This document shows, piece by piece, positions 7,728 through 16,362 of a stretch of DNA of 64,000 bases. Within the stretch, counting starts at the first letter, position 1. Every line of letters begins with the position of its first letter. The DNA comes from Oscillospiraceae bacterium. Lineage in GTDB: Bacteria > Bacillota > Clostridia > Oscillospirales > Oscillospiraceae. Both the position numbers and the translations under genes were made by a program. The notes under the pieces were generated by a model. The model was given only the letters and a program-made list of their open reading frames with translations. It did not search any database and was not told the DNA's origin. Where the stretch lies: NCBI GenBank assembly GCA_017458335.1, contig JAFTFT010000027.1, forward strand, positions 1-64,000. The letters run 5' to 3'.

Positions 7728-10700
7728 CTATTTCAGAACGACATTCTCTTTGCCGAGCAGCTCCTGCAGCTCGAGGATCAGACCCTCGTGGAGGAGGCAG
7801 CGGGTGCCAAGCTTTTTCTTCTCCTTCTCACACCAGATGATCATGGAGCCGTTGCCGGGGAACATGGTCAGAATCAGGGTGATCCGACGGAGAACGGGAT
7901 CCTGTTCCGAGGGGAGACGGATATAAAGCTTTTGAGCCTGCGAAGCTGCAGCGGGGCGGCCGGACAGACCCGGCGAGGGCGCCTGCCCTGCGGCCGGAAC
8001 TTCGGAGGACTGTGCCGTGCCCGGTGTGTTCAGGTCAGATAGGGGGCGGATGGAGTCGACCATGATCTGGGCCTCCTTCTCGTCCCGGACGGAGATCTTC
8101 CCCCGGACGAGAACAGCCTGGTTGTCGACGATGTAAGAACCGCAGAGATCCAGTGCCTTTTGAAAAACAATCAGTTCCATCGTGCCGCTGTCATCCTCCA
8201 GCTGCACATAGCACATGAGCGAGTTGTTTTTTGTGGTGCGGGTGCGGTGAGAGTCGATGACGCCGGCAACCACGACAGGCTGGTTATCGGAGAAGGTCTG
8301 AGGGCCCTCTTCGGAGGAAAAGTCGTTCATGATTGCGCCGATGGGCACGGCGCCGGCGCGACGGACCGCGGCGCGGTACTCGTCCATGGGATGGCCGCTC
8401 AGATAGAGGCCGGTCATCTCCTTTTCCATCGCCATGCGCTCGCGGGCACTGTATTCCTGTACGTCCGGAATCGGAAGACTGTCCTGCTGAGAATCGGGCT
8501 GCGTTTCATCCTCCTCCCAGGAGCCGAACAGGTCCATCTGGCCCGAAATATTGTCCCGGGTTTCCCGGCTGATGCTGTCGATCATGCTACCGGCGACCGT
8601 GACGAGAGCCTTGCGTTTATAGCCGAAAGAGTCGAAGCCGCCGGCTCGTATCAGGTTTTCGACAGCGCGGCGGTTGAAATCTTTCCCGTTCATGCGCCGG
8701 AGAAAGTCTTCAAAGCTGCGGAAGGGACCGTTTACCCGGCGCTCCGCCTCCAGCTGGGCGACGGCGCTGCGGCCGATGCCCTTGATGGCGGCGAGACCGA
8801 AGCGGATGTTGCCTCCGGATACGGAGAAACCGGACTGAGACTCGTTTACATCGGGAGGCAGAAGAGAGAGACCGAGCTCCCGGCATTCGGCCGTATATTC
8901 GGAGATCTTCTGGCCGTTGTCAAGGACGGAAGAGAGAAGCGCTGCCATGTATTCACCGGGATAGTGCTTCTTCATATACGCGGTGCGGTAAGCCACAATG
9001 GCGTAGCACACGGCGTGCGCCTTGTTGAAGGCGTAGCTGGCGAAGTCCAGTATCTCGTCATAGATGCTGTTTGCAACCGCCTCGGGGACACCGTTGGCCA
9101 CCGCACCGGCAATGCCGCGCTTTGGATCACCGTGGACAAAGGCGACACGCTCGGCATCGATGACGGCGTGTTTCTTCTTGCTCATGGCGCGGCGAATCAT
9201 ATCCGCCTGACCGAGGGAGAAGCCGGCCAGCTGGCGGAAGATCTCGATGACCTGCTCCTGATAGACGATGCAGCCGTAGGTGACTTCAAGAATCGGACGG
9301 AGCAGAGGGTGCTTGTAGGTGACATGCTCGGGGTGCTGAGAGCACTCGATGAAGCGGGGAATGCTGTCCATGGGACCCGGGCGGTAGAGGGCGACGATGG
9401 CGGTGATGTCCTCAATGCTCTTCGGACGCAGCTGGACACAGACGCCGGTCATGCCCGCACTCTCCATCTGGAAGACGCCCATGGTCTGCCCGGCGGAGAG
9501 CATCTCGAAGACGGACGGATCGTCCTCGGGCACATCCTCCACGCGGAAGCCGGGCTCCTTCTGCCGGACCAGGCGGGCGGCATCTTCGAGGACGGTGAGG
9601 TTTCGCAGACCGAGAAAGTCCATCTTCAGCAGTCCCAGCTCCTCCAGGGTGGTCATCTGGTACTGGCAGACGACAGACTCGTCATTCTTCGCCAGGGGAA
9701 CATAGTCTTTGACGGGCCGTTCGGTGATGACGACGCCGGCGGCATGGGTGGAGGCATGCCGGGGCATGCCCTCCAGCGCACGGGCTACGTCGATGAGGGT
9801 ACGGAGCTTCTCGTTTGAGTCGTAGAACTCCTTCAGAGGCTTGGAGAGCTTCAGCGCCTCGTCCAGCGTCATGTTGAGCGCGGTAGGCACCTGCTTGGCC
9901 ACGGCGTCGGTCTCGGCATAGCTGATGTTCAGGACGCGGCCTACATCGCGGATGGCGGCGCGGGCAGCCATGGTGCCGAAGGTGACGATCTGGGCGACGT
10001 GATCCTCGCCGTAAAAGCGGTTGACGTAGTCGATGACCTCGCCGCGGCGGTTGACACAGAAGTCGACGTCGATATCCGGCATGGAGACGCGCTCCGGGTT
10101 CAGAAAACGCTCAAAAAAGAGAGAATACTTGATGGGGTCGACATCGGTGATATAGAGACAGTAGGAGACCACGCTGCCGGCGGCGCTGCCGCGCCCGGGA
10201 CCGACAGGGATGCCGTTGCGTTTGGCGTAGCCGATGAAGTCCGAGACGATAAGAAAGTAGTCCACAAAGCCCATCTTCTCAATGATACCCAGTTCGTAGT
10301 CCAGCTGGGCATGGACCTCCGGTCGGTCGGGGTAGCGGACGGCGAACCCCTGTTCGCAGAGCTTGCGCAGGTAGGCGGCGCTGTCCGTCTCCCCCGCCGG
10401 CAGGCGGAAGCGGGGCAGATGATAGTGGCCGAATTCAAAATCATAATGGCAGCGGTCGGCGATGAGATTTGTGTTGTCCGCGGCCTCGGCGAGACCGGGG
10501 AAAAGGCTTCGCATCTCGGCTTCGCTCTTCAGGTAGAATTCCTGCGTCTCAAAACGCATGCGGTTTGGCTCATCGACGGTCTTGCCGGTCTGGATACACA
10601 TGAGGACATCCTGGTAATAGGCATCGCTTTTTTCCAGATAGTGGGCGTCGTTGGTCATCACAAGAGGAATTCCGGTTTCTCCGCTGAGGTTGATGAGACC

Positions 10701-11258
10701 TTCAGTGACGACCTGCTCCTCAGGAATGCCGTGGTTCTGAACCTCCAGAAAGAAGTCTTCGCCGAAGAGTTCCCGCAGCTTCAGGGCGCGGTCTCTGGCT
10801 TTGTCTGTGTTTCCGTTCAGGATGGCCTGGGGAATCTCGCCGGCCAGGCAGCCGGAGAGGCAGATGAGACCTTCCGCATGGGCGCTCAGCAGCTCCCAGT
10901 CGATGCGGGGCTTCACGTAGAAGCCTTCGGTAAAGCCGGCGCTGACCAGGGCACAGAGGTTCCGGTAGCCGGTTTCATCCTTGCAGAGCAGGATCAGGTG
11001 GGAATAGTTGTTGTCAACACCGTGCTCCTTCTGAAAGCGGCTGCGCGGGGCCACATAAACCTCGCAGCCGATGATCGGGCGGACGCCTTCCTTCAGGCAG
11101 GCGCGATAAAACGCCACGGCGCCGTACATGACGCCATGGTCGGTGATGGCTATGGCACTCTGCCCAAGGGACCTGGCTTTCTTCGCGATCCGGTCGATGC
11201 GGCAGAAACCGTCCAGCAGCGAGTATTCGGTATGAACGTGGAGATGGACAAAGCTCAT
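7728..11258 (-). CDS. dnaE: DNA polymerase III alpha subunit
   Basis: A 1176-residue C-family replicative polymerase, close to the usual DnaE length. The PHP domain starts with HLHVHTEYSLLDG, the palm carries the catalytic acids in PDIDVDF near residue 400, and thumb, fingers and helix-hairpin-helix regions follow. An OB-fold lies near 990-1070 (QPVVVAGVIDS onward). It has no exonuclease insertion, so it is DnaE and not PolC. It overlaps whiA by 4 nt (ATGA) and is the last gene of the hprK-murB-rapZ-whiA-dnaE unit. Linking dnaE to a cell-wall/carbon-regulation cluster is a recognisable Clostridia arrangement. Confidence 0.96.
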   Translation of the reverse strand: MSFVHLHVHTEYSLLDGFCRIDRIAKKARSLGQSAIAITDHGVMYGAVAFYRACLKEGVRPIIGCEVYVAPRSRFQKEHGVDNNYSHLILLCKDETGYRNLCALVSAGFTEGFYVKPRIDWELLSAHAEGLICLSGCLAGEIPQAILNGNTDKARDRALKLRELFGEDFFLEVQNHGIPEEQVVTEGLINLSGETGIPLVMTNDAHYLEKSDAYYQDVLMCIQTGKTVDEPNRMRFETQEFYLKSEAEMRSLFPGLAEAADNTNLIADRCHYDFEFGHYHLPRFRLPAGETDSAAYLRKLCEQGFAVRYPDRPEVHAQLDYELGIIEKMGFVDYFLIVSDFIGYAKRNGIPVGPGRGSAAGSVVSYCLYITDVDPIKYSLFFERFLNPERVSMPDIDVDFCVNRRGEVIDYVNRFYGEDHVAQIVTFGTMAARAAIRDVGRVLNISYAETDAVAKQVPTALNMTLDEALKLSKPLKEFYDSNEKLRTLIDVARALEGMPRHASTHAAGVVITERPVKDYVPLAKNDESVVCQYQMTTLEELGLLKMDFLGLRNLTVLEDAARLVRQKEPGFRVEDVPEDDPSVFEMLSAGQTMGVFQMESAGMTGVCVQLRPKSIEDITAIVALYRPGPMDSIPRFIECSQHPEHVTYKHPLLRPILEVTYGCIVYQEQVIEIFRQLAGFSLGQADMIRRAMSKKKHAVIDAERVAFVHGDPKRGIAGAVANGVPEAVANSIYDEILDFASYAFNKAHAVCYAIVAYRTAYMKKHYPGEYMAALLSSVLDNGQKISEYTAECRELGLSLLPPDVNESQSGFSVSGGNIRFGLAAIKGIGRSAVAQLEAERRVNGPFRSFEDFLRRMNGKDFNRRAVENLIRAGGFDSFGYKRKALVTVAGSMIDSISRETRDNISGQMDLFGSWEEDETQPDSQQDSLPIPDVQEYSARERMAMEKEMTGLYLSGHPMDEYRAAVRRAGAVPIGAIMNDFSSEEGPQTFSDNQPVVVAGVIDSHRTRTTKNNSLMCYVQLEDDSGTMELIVFQKALDLCGSYIVDNQAVLVRGKISVRDEKEAQIMVDSIRPLSDLNTPGTAQSSEVPAAGQAPSPGLSGRPAAASQAQKLYIRLPSEQDPVLRRITLILTMFPGNGSMIIWCEKEKKKLGTRCLLHEGLILELQELLGKENVVLK

Positions 11259-12160
11259 AGGGACTCCTCTCCGGCGAGAAGGATGATCTTGTTCAGGCGG
11301 TGGGACAGACAGCTCTTGGTGACGGGAGGATTGGAGAGCAGGGCGAGATCCGCGAGGCTGGCTTCGGGATTGGCGAGACGCAGCAGGGCAGCGTCGCGCA
11401 GCGTTTCCGGGAGTCCGTCCAGCCCGTCGCGCTTGATGAGGCGGCGGATGGCGTCGTTCTGACGCATGGCGGCGGAGACCGTTTTGTCCGCATTGGCAGA
11501 GTCACAGTTGATCTGCCGGGTGACGGTGTTGCGCATCTCCTTGTCCACTTTGGCGGTCAGAATGTTCATGGCGGCGACATGGGCGCCGATGCGGGCGAGA
11601 AAGTCGGAAATCTGGTCGGCTTTCTTGAAATAAAGCAGGGAGTGAGCGCCGCGCTCGGCTTCCTTCGGTTCCAGATCCATCTCCAGCAGCATCGCGCGCA
11701 GTTCCCGGCTGACACTGTGGTGGCTGGTGGCAAGCTCCAGATGAAAGCGCTTCTCGGGATCGGTCACACTGCCTCCGGCCAGGAACGCGCCCCGGACAAA
11801 GGCTTCGCTGCAGCCGGGCTCCTCCAGAATGCCAAGGTTGATATGGTGGGAAATGGGGCCGCCGGCGTCGCCGCCGAAGCTCTCGAGAATCCGGGTGATC
11901 TTTTCCGGGTCGAGGATGCAGAAGCTGCGCTTGCCCAGAGCGTCTTCCGGCGGGAGCTGGTCAAAGCCGAAGGAAAAGGCTTTCTTGAACAGGCGGGGAA
12001 GCCGCTCGGCAAAGGGAGCGCAGGCGGTGATGATCCGGATTTCGGAGGTGCGGAAGGTGTTGCAGTAGAGCAGAACGCCGTAACACTCGGCCAGTGCCAG
12101 ACCGCGCTTCTCCAGACGGCTGTCGCAGAGCTCTGCTTTGGTTTCGGAGGAAAAGGACAT
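11255..12160 (-). CDS. whiA: DNA-binding protein WhiA
   Basis: A 301-residue WhiA. The N-terminal two thirds form a degenerate LAGLIDADG-homing-endonuclease fold without nuclease activity, and the C-terminal 80 residues form a helix-turn-helix (ALLSNPPVTKSCLSHRLNK). In Firmicutes it influences division and chromosome segregation. The segment AFLAGGSVTDP is diagnostic. It is translationally coupled to dnaE downstream and lies 10 nt behind rapZ, the usual neighbour. Confidence 0.95.
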   Translation of the reverse strand: MSFSSETKAELCDSRLEKRGLALAECYGVLLYCNTFRTSEIRIITACAPFAERLPRLFKKAFSFGFDQLPPEDALGKRSFCILDPEKITRILESFGGDAGGPISHHINLGILEEPGCSEAFVRGAFLAGGSVTDPEKRFHLELATSHHSVSRELRAMLLEMDLEPKEAERGAHSLLYFKKADQISDFLARIGAHVAAMNILTAKVDKEMRNTVTRQINCDSANADKTVSAAMRQNDAIRRLIKRDGLDGLPETLRDAALLRLANPEASLADLALLSNPPVTKSCLSHRLNKIILLAGEESL

Positions 12161-12170
12161 GGCGGACTCC

Positions 12171-13028
12171 TTACTTGTCGATATCCCGGTTGATGTTGAC
12201 AGAACTCACGTTGTTGGCAACCAGGTGCTTGTGCAGAGCGGAGGCGAGCGCCACGCTGCGGTGACGGCCGCCGGTGCAGCCGATGGCAATGGTGAGGGTG
12301 AGCTTGCCTTCCTCAATATAATAGGGGAGAAGGAAGGAGATCATATCCTCGAGCTTTTCCAGAAAGCTTCGGGTCTGAGGGTGACTGAAGACAAATTCCG
12401 CAACGGGGCGGTCGAGACCTGAGAGCGGACGAAGCTCATCCACATAAAAAGGATTGGGGAGAAAGCGGGCGTCGAAAACCAGATCCGCATCCAGCGGGAT
12501 CCCGTGCTTGAAGCCGAAGGACATCACGGTGACGTCGAGACCGCGTTTGCGGCCTTCCCCGGCAAAAAGGGAGAAGAGACGGTTCTGCAGGACGCCCAGG
12601 GTCATGGAGGAGCTGTTCACCACATAATCCGCGCTGCGCTTGATCGGCGCAAGGAGCTCCTCTTCCCGGTGAACGGCATCCTCTGTGCTCATGCCCATTT
12701 CCGCCAGAGGGTGGGGACGGCGGGATTCCTTGTAGCGACGGACCAGAGTCGGCACATCCGCGTCCATATAGAGAATGCGCACGTCACATTCCATTTTGCG
12801 CAGTTCTTCGATGGTATTCGGCAGCTCGCCGAAGCCCTCCCGGTCACGGATGTCGGTGACGAGGGCGACCTTTTCATAGCGCCCGCGGGTATCCAGACAG
12901 AGCTCGGCAAAGCGCGTCATCAGGGCGACGGGCATGTTGTCAACGCAGTAATAATCCAGGTCCTCCAGAACGTCGGCGGCACGGGTCTTGCCCGCACCGG
13001 AGAGACCGGTGATGATGAGAAATTCCAT
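12171..13028 (-). CDS. rapZ: RNase adapter/nucleotide-binding protein RapZ (YvcJ)
   Basis: A 285-residue P-loop protein. The Walker A motif GLSGAGKT is at residues 8-15, YCVDNMP follows, and the C-terminal domain carries IGCTGGRHRSV. In enteric bacteria RapZ tunes glucosamine-6-phosphate synthase through small RNAs. In Firmicutes the YvcJ homologue binds and hydrolyses nucleotides, with a less clear role. It is located between murB and whiA, with 9-10 nt gaps on both sides. Confidence 0.95.
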   Translation of the reverse strand: MEFLIITGLSGAGKTRAADVLEDLDYYCVDNMPVALMTRFAELCLDTRGRYEKVALVTDIRDREGFGELPNTIEELRKMECDVRILYMDADVPTLVRRYKESRRPHPLAEMGMSTEDAVHREEELLAPIKRSADYVVNSSSMTLGVLQNRLFSLFAGEGRKRGLDVTVMSFGFKHGIPLDADLVFDARFLPNPFYVDELRPLSGLDRPVAEFVFSHPQTRSFLEKLEDMISFLLPYYIEEGKLTLTIAIGCTGGRHRSVALASALHKHLVANNVSSVNINRDIDK

Positions 13029-13037
13029 CAGACGCTC

Positions 13038-14036
13038 CTATTCTTCGACAGGCTCCGATACGGCGGAAATGCGGTTGCGGGAAACCTGCGGTCCGTTGTC
13101 CTCCAGCCGGTAATCCGGCGGGAGAATCATGATTTCGGGTTCAAGAAAAACGCCGCTTTGACGATACACGGTGTTGCGCACATGCATCATCAAATCATAG
13201 ACATCGTGAGAGGTGGCATCGCCTCGGTTCACGACGAAACCGGCGTGCTTTTCCGAGACCTGCGCTCCGCCGACGGTATAGCCCTTCAGTCCGGCCTCCT
13301 CGATCAGGGCGGCGGCATAATGCCCCTCCGGCCGGCGGAAGGCACTGCCCGCGGAGGGAAGGTCCAGCGGCTGCTTGGAGCGGCGCTTCTCACTCAGTTC
13401 CTGCATGCGTGCGGAGATGGCCTGCGGATCGTCCTGCTCCAGATGAATCACGGCACTGAGAACAATACAGCCCGGGGTCTTCTGAAAATAGCTCTGGCGG
13501 TAGCCGAAGGCACAGTCGGCGTTGGGCAGCTCATAGAGAGCCTGATCGGGAACGAAGAGAAAGACGACGCTCTCCACGACGTCCTTGAGCTCTCCACCAT
13601 AAGCGCCGGCATTCATGATACAGCCTCCGCCCAGTGTTCCGGGGATGCCGCCGGCAAACTCCAGACCTTTCAGGCCGTTTTCCTGGGCGAAGGCAGCCAG
13701 ACGCGCGAGGGACACACCGGCTTCCGCATAGATGGAGCCATCCGGCAGCAGAAAGAGTTTCTGAAGCTTCTCCGTGCTGATGATGAAGAGGTCGTTCAGC
13801 CCCTCGTCAGGAAATAATATATTGGTGCCGTTGCCCAGAATGAAGGGGGCGATGTGATGCTGTTTCAGGATGTCGCAGAGCTTTGTGAGACCGGTGACGT
13901 CCGAAGGAGCGGCAAGCGCGCGGACGGGTCCGCCGATGCGGAAGGAGGAGTGGGCCTTCATCGACTCATTCTCCAATAGTTTCATACCGGGGAACTGTTC
14001 TTTAACGGCCAGAACGGCCTGTTCGAGGTTTTCCAT
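13038..14036 (-). CDS. murB: UDP-N-acetylenolpyruvoylglucosamine reductase
   Basis: A 332-residue FAD enzyme that reduces UDP-GlcNAc-enolpyruvate to UDP-MurNAc with NADPH, the second committed step of peptidoglycan synthesis. FAD-binding LGNGTNILF, GIPGTLGGG and MNAGAYGGE are clear. The catalytic serine lies in PSAGSAFRRP and the acid in LEPEIMIL. It is a type II (Firmicute-like) MurB with about 25 extra residues at the C-terminus. It sits between hprK and rapZ in the same transcription unit. Confidence 0.95.
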   Translation of the reverse strand: MENLEQAVLAVKEQFPGMKLLENESMKAHSSFRIGGPVRALAAPSDVTGLTKLCDILKQHHIAPFILGNGTNILFPDEGLNDLFIISTEKLQKLFLLPDGSIYAEAGVSLARLAAFAQENGLKGLEFAGGIPGTLGGGCIMNAGAYGGELKDVVESVVFLFVPDQALYELPNADCAFGYRQSYFQKTPGCIVLSAVIHLEQDDPQAISARMQELSEKRRSKQPLDLPSAGSAFRRPEGHYAAALIEEAGLKGYTVGGAQVSEKHAGFVVNRGDATSHDVYDLMMHVRNTVYRQSGVFLEPEIMILPPDYRLEDNGPQVSRNRISAVSEPVEE

Positions 14037-14102
14037 TTGGTCTCCTTCAATAGAGTGCGTATTGAGTGCTGATCAGAGATACGGATGCAAACGGAGCTGC
14101 GC

Positions 14103-15041
14103 TCAGAACGCACCGTTGTCAATGGCAAAATCGTGCGCGGCGGTCAGCATCTCCGCGGCGTTATAGCCCATTTTCTTCTGACGGTTGTTCATGGCGGCAA
14201 GTTCCAGAATGACGGCGAGATTTCGCCCGGGAGTGACGGGAATGGTGACCCGGGGGACTTTGACGCCGAGAATCTCCTCCGTCTCGCTCTCCAGACCGAG
14301 ACGGTCGTAGGCTTTCCCGTCTATCCAGTGCTCCATGCGGACCACGAGGTCAATGCCGGAGTGAGGCAGCACCGCGCCGACGCCGTAGATGTGCCGGACG
14401 TTGATGACGCCGATGCCGCGAAGCTCCATGTAGTAACGGATGATCTCCGGCGCGGAGCCGATCAGCATGTTTTCACCGATGAGTTTGATCTCCACCGCGT
14501 CGTCGGCAACCAGGCGATGGCCCCGCTTGATGAGCTCGAGGGCGGTCTCACTCTTGCCGATGCCGCTGTCGCCCATCAGGAGAACGCCTTCTCCGTAGAC
14601 GTCGACCAGAACGCCGTGGGTGGTGAGCCGGGGGGCGAGATAATCATGGAGCAGGAAAATCACTCTGGCCTGAAAATCGGAAGTGTCGGTAGGAGTGTAG
14701 AAAACGTTGCGGTCATACTTCTCCGCCATTTCAAGGCATTCCGGGAAGGGTTCACACTTGTGGCAGATGACGAGCGCGGCAATGTCATAGGCCATGAAGC
14801 GGTCAAAGGCCTCCAGTCGTTCCTCATGGTTGAGCGTGTTGAGATAGGTCGACTCAACCATGCCGATCACCTGCATGCGTTTGGGATCAAAGTAGTCATA
14901 GAATCCGGTCAGCTGCATCGCCGGCCGGTTGACGTCGGCCATGGTCAGAACCGCGGTTTCATAGTCCCTGGAGAGGTGCAGCGGCTGAAGATTCATATCC
15001 TTCACAACGGTTTTAAGGGGAACGGTATATTTGCTCGGCAT
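14103..15041 (-). CDS. hprK: HPr kinase/phosphorylase
   Basis: A 312-residue bifunctional enzyme that phosphorylates HPr on Ser46 or removes that phosphate, the sensor step of CcpA-dependent catabolite repression in Firmicutes. The Walker A is GDSGIGKSE (about residues 155-163), with the HprK signature LRGIGVINVRHIYGVG following. It is the first gene of the five-gene unit and has AGGAGG 8 nt before its ATG. Confidence 0.96.
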   Translation of the reverse strand: MPSKYTVPLKTVVKDMNLQPLHLSRDYETAVLTMADVNRPAMQLTGFYDYFDPKRMQVIGMVESTYLNTLNHEERLEAFDRFMAYDIAALVICHKCEPFPECLEMAEKYDRNVFYTPTDTSDFQARVIFLLHDYLAPRLTTHGVLVDVYGEGVLLMGDSGIGKSETALELIKRGHRLVADDAVEIKLIGENMLIGSAPEIIRYYMELRGIGVINVRHIYGVGAVLPHSGIDLVVRMEHWIDGKAYDRLGLESETEEILGVKVPRVTIPVTPGRNLAVILELAAMNNRQKKMGYNAAEMLTAAHDFAIDNGAF

Positions 15042-15085
15042 GAGAAAACCTCCTGTCTGCGTATCATGATTCTGCCATTTTCTTT

Positions 15086-15114
15086 ATTATAGGATTCGGG
15101 AAAGTATTTGGCAA
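15086..15114 (-). promoter_or_regulatory. sigma-A promoter of hprK-murB-rapZ-whiA-dnaE
   Basis: Minus strand TTGCCA (15109-15114), a 17-bp spacer and a perfect TATAAT (15086-15091), about 45 nt ahead of hprK. No other good promoter was seen inside the unit. Confidence 0.85.
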
Positions 15115-15168
15115 GCATTATTTTACACGCACCCGGGCGTAAAAAGTGAGAATTCCGTAAAAAAGAGC

Positions 15169-15197
15169 TTGCTTTTCTGGCCCTGTTCTGATATTAT
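15169..15197 (+). promoter_or_regulatory. sigma-A promoter of rpmB
   Basis: TTGCTT (15169-15174), a 17-bp spacer and TATTAT (15192-15197), diverging from the hprK promoter. The intervening 54 bp hold no clear operator. Confidence 0.75.
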
Positions 15198-15243
15198 ATA
15201 CAAGCTGTCTTTCAGCAAACACAAGCAAGGAGGTGCTTCAGCT

Positions 15244-15432
15244 ATGGCAAAGTGCCAGTTCTGTGACAAGGATGTGGCTTTCGGCATTCAGGTCAGCCAC
15301 TCTCATAGACGCTCCAACCGTACTTGGAAGCCGAACGTGAAGCGCGTCAAGGCCATCGTAGACGGAACGCCCAAGCATGTTTACGTCTGCACTCGCTGCC
15401 TGCGCAGCGGAAAGGTCACCCGCGCTGTGTAA
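15244..15432 (+). CDS. rpmB: 50S ribosomal protein L28
   Basis: A 62-residue L28 with two CxxC pairs (CQFC near the N-terminus, CTRC near the C-terminus) that form the zinc ribbon of the C-plus type. AAGGAGG stands 9 nt ahead of the ATG. A longer reading frame upstream (from 15169) overlaps the promoter and is not used. It is transcribed alone, with an intrinsic terminator behind it. Confidence 0.95.
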   Translation: MAKCQFCDKDVAFGIQVSHSHRRSNRTWKPNVKRVKAIVDGTPKHVYVCTRCLRSGKVTRAV

Positions 15433-15448
15433 TTGAACATTACCCGAT

Positions 15449-15484
15449 AAAGCCTGTCGTAGAGATTTCCGCGACGGGCTTTTT
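15449..15484 (+). terminator. rpmB terminator
   Basis: AAGCCTGTCG pairs with CGACGGGCTT (one G-T pair) around a 14-nt loop and runs into TTTTT. A second GC hairpin (CCGCC-CTTC-GGGCGG, about 15507-15523) follows without a T-run. Confidence 0.85.
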
Positions 15485-15592
15485 CGGTTTCAGAGAGAAA
15501 AACGCCCCTCCCGCCCTTCGGGCGGAGAACGGGAAAGCATCGAAGAGCCGCAAGAGTTTTTTCGGAAATACAGTCAAAACGGAGGAAAACAC

Positions 15593-16168
15593 ATGGAAGC
15601 GCTGGAGAAACGCATTCTGACAGAGGGAGAGATCCGCCCGGGCGGGATCCTGAAGGTAGATGGGTTCCTGAACCACCGGATCGATCCGCAGCTGAGCTAT
15701 GACATGGCGGTGGAGCTGAAACGGCTCTATGAGGGGGCGGAGATCAACAAGATCCTGACCATCGAGGCGTCCGGCATCGCCATGGCCTGTATGACAGCCT
15801 ATGTCTTCGGCTGTCCGCTGGTCTTTGCGAAGAAAAGCAAGTCGAAGAACATCTCCGACGATGTCTGGTCGGTGGAGGTCGAGTCCTTTACACATGGGAA
15901 CACGAACACGGTTGTTGTGTCCAAGCAGTATCTGGGACCAGGGGACAAGGTCCTGATCATTGACGACTTTCTGGCCACGGGTGCGGCGCTCAAAGGCCTC
16001 AAGGCTCTGGTAGAGCAGGCGGGCGGCACCGTCGTCGGCGCCGGGATCGCCATCGAGAAGGCCTTCCAGGGCGGCGGAGACGAGATGCGCCGGGAGGGCA
16101 TGCGCGTGGAATCCCTCGCGCGGATCGCCAGCATGACCGACGACAGCATCGAATTTGTGCGGGAGTAA
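15593..16168 (+). CDS. xpt: xanthine phosphoribosyltransferase
   Basis: A 191-residue purine salvage enzyme that converts xanthine and PRPP to XMP. The PRPP-binding loop is VLIIDDFLATGAAL (about 122-135), and the N-terminus (RILTEGEIRPGGILKVD) and FAKKSKSKN are typical of Xpt. GGAGG lies 8 nt ahead of the ATG. Xpt genes in Firmicutes often carry a guanine riboswitch. None is visible in the 108 nt between the rpmB terminator and this start. Confidence 0.93.
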   Translation: MEALEKRILTEGEIRPGGILKVDGFLNHRIDPQLSYDMAVELKRLYEGAEINKILTIEASGIAMACMTAYVFGCPLVFAKKSKSKNISDDVWSVEVESFTHGNTNTVVVSKQYLGPGDKVLIIDDFLATGAALKGLKALVEQAGGTVVGAGIAIEKAFQGGGDEMRREGMRVESLARIASMTDDSIEFVRE

Positions 16169-16192
16169 CAGAGAGCAGACCGCTGAAACAGA

Positions 16193-16234
16193 CAGGGCAG
16201 TTCCGGAGCTTGACGATCGGGGCTGCCCTTTTCT
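16193..16234 (+). terminator. xpt terminator
   Basis: GGGCAGTTCCG pairs with CGGGGCTGCCC through an 11-bp stem with two G-T pairs, followed by TTTTC. Confidence 0.85.
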
Positions 16235-16246
16235 TCGCTGCGGGGC

Positions 16247-16275
16247 TTGACAGAGAAACGGGAGCGTATCATAAT
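16247..16275 (+). promoter_or_regulatory. sigma-A promoter of the CCA-adding enzyme gene
   Basis: A perfect TTGACA (16247-16252), a 17-bp spacer and CATAAT (16270-16275). The transcription start near 16282 excludes translation from the start of the long open frame at 16210. Confidence 0.85.
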
Positions 16276-16362
16276 CTGGGACAAAAGAGGCTGTGTCTGA
16301 CGGAAAGAGCATGCCCTGTGCGCAGCGAGGAACACCTGCGAAAGAAAGTGAGGGAGAGCGCA

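Noticed and set aside
15485-15592. Guanine riboswitch ahead of xpt
   Set aside because: The interval is too short and lacks the conserved purine-riboswitch core; only a GC hairpin is present.
16210-16362. N-terminal extension of the CCA-adding enzyme
   Set aside because: It overlaps the xpt terminator and lies before the predicted transcription start; it adds 51 residues not seen in the family.
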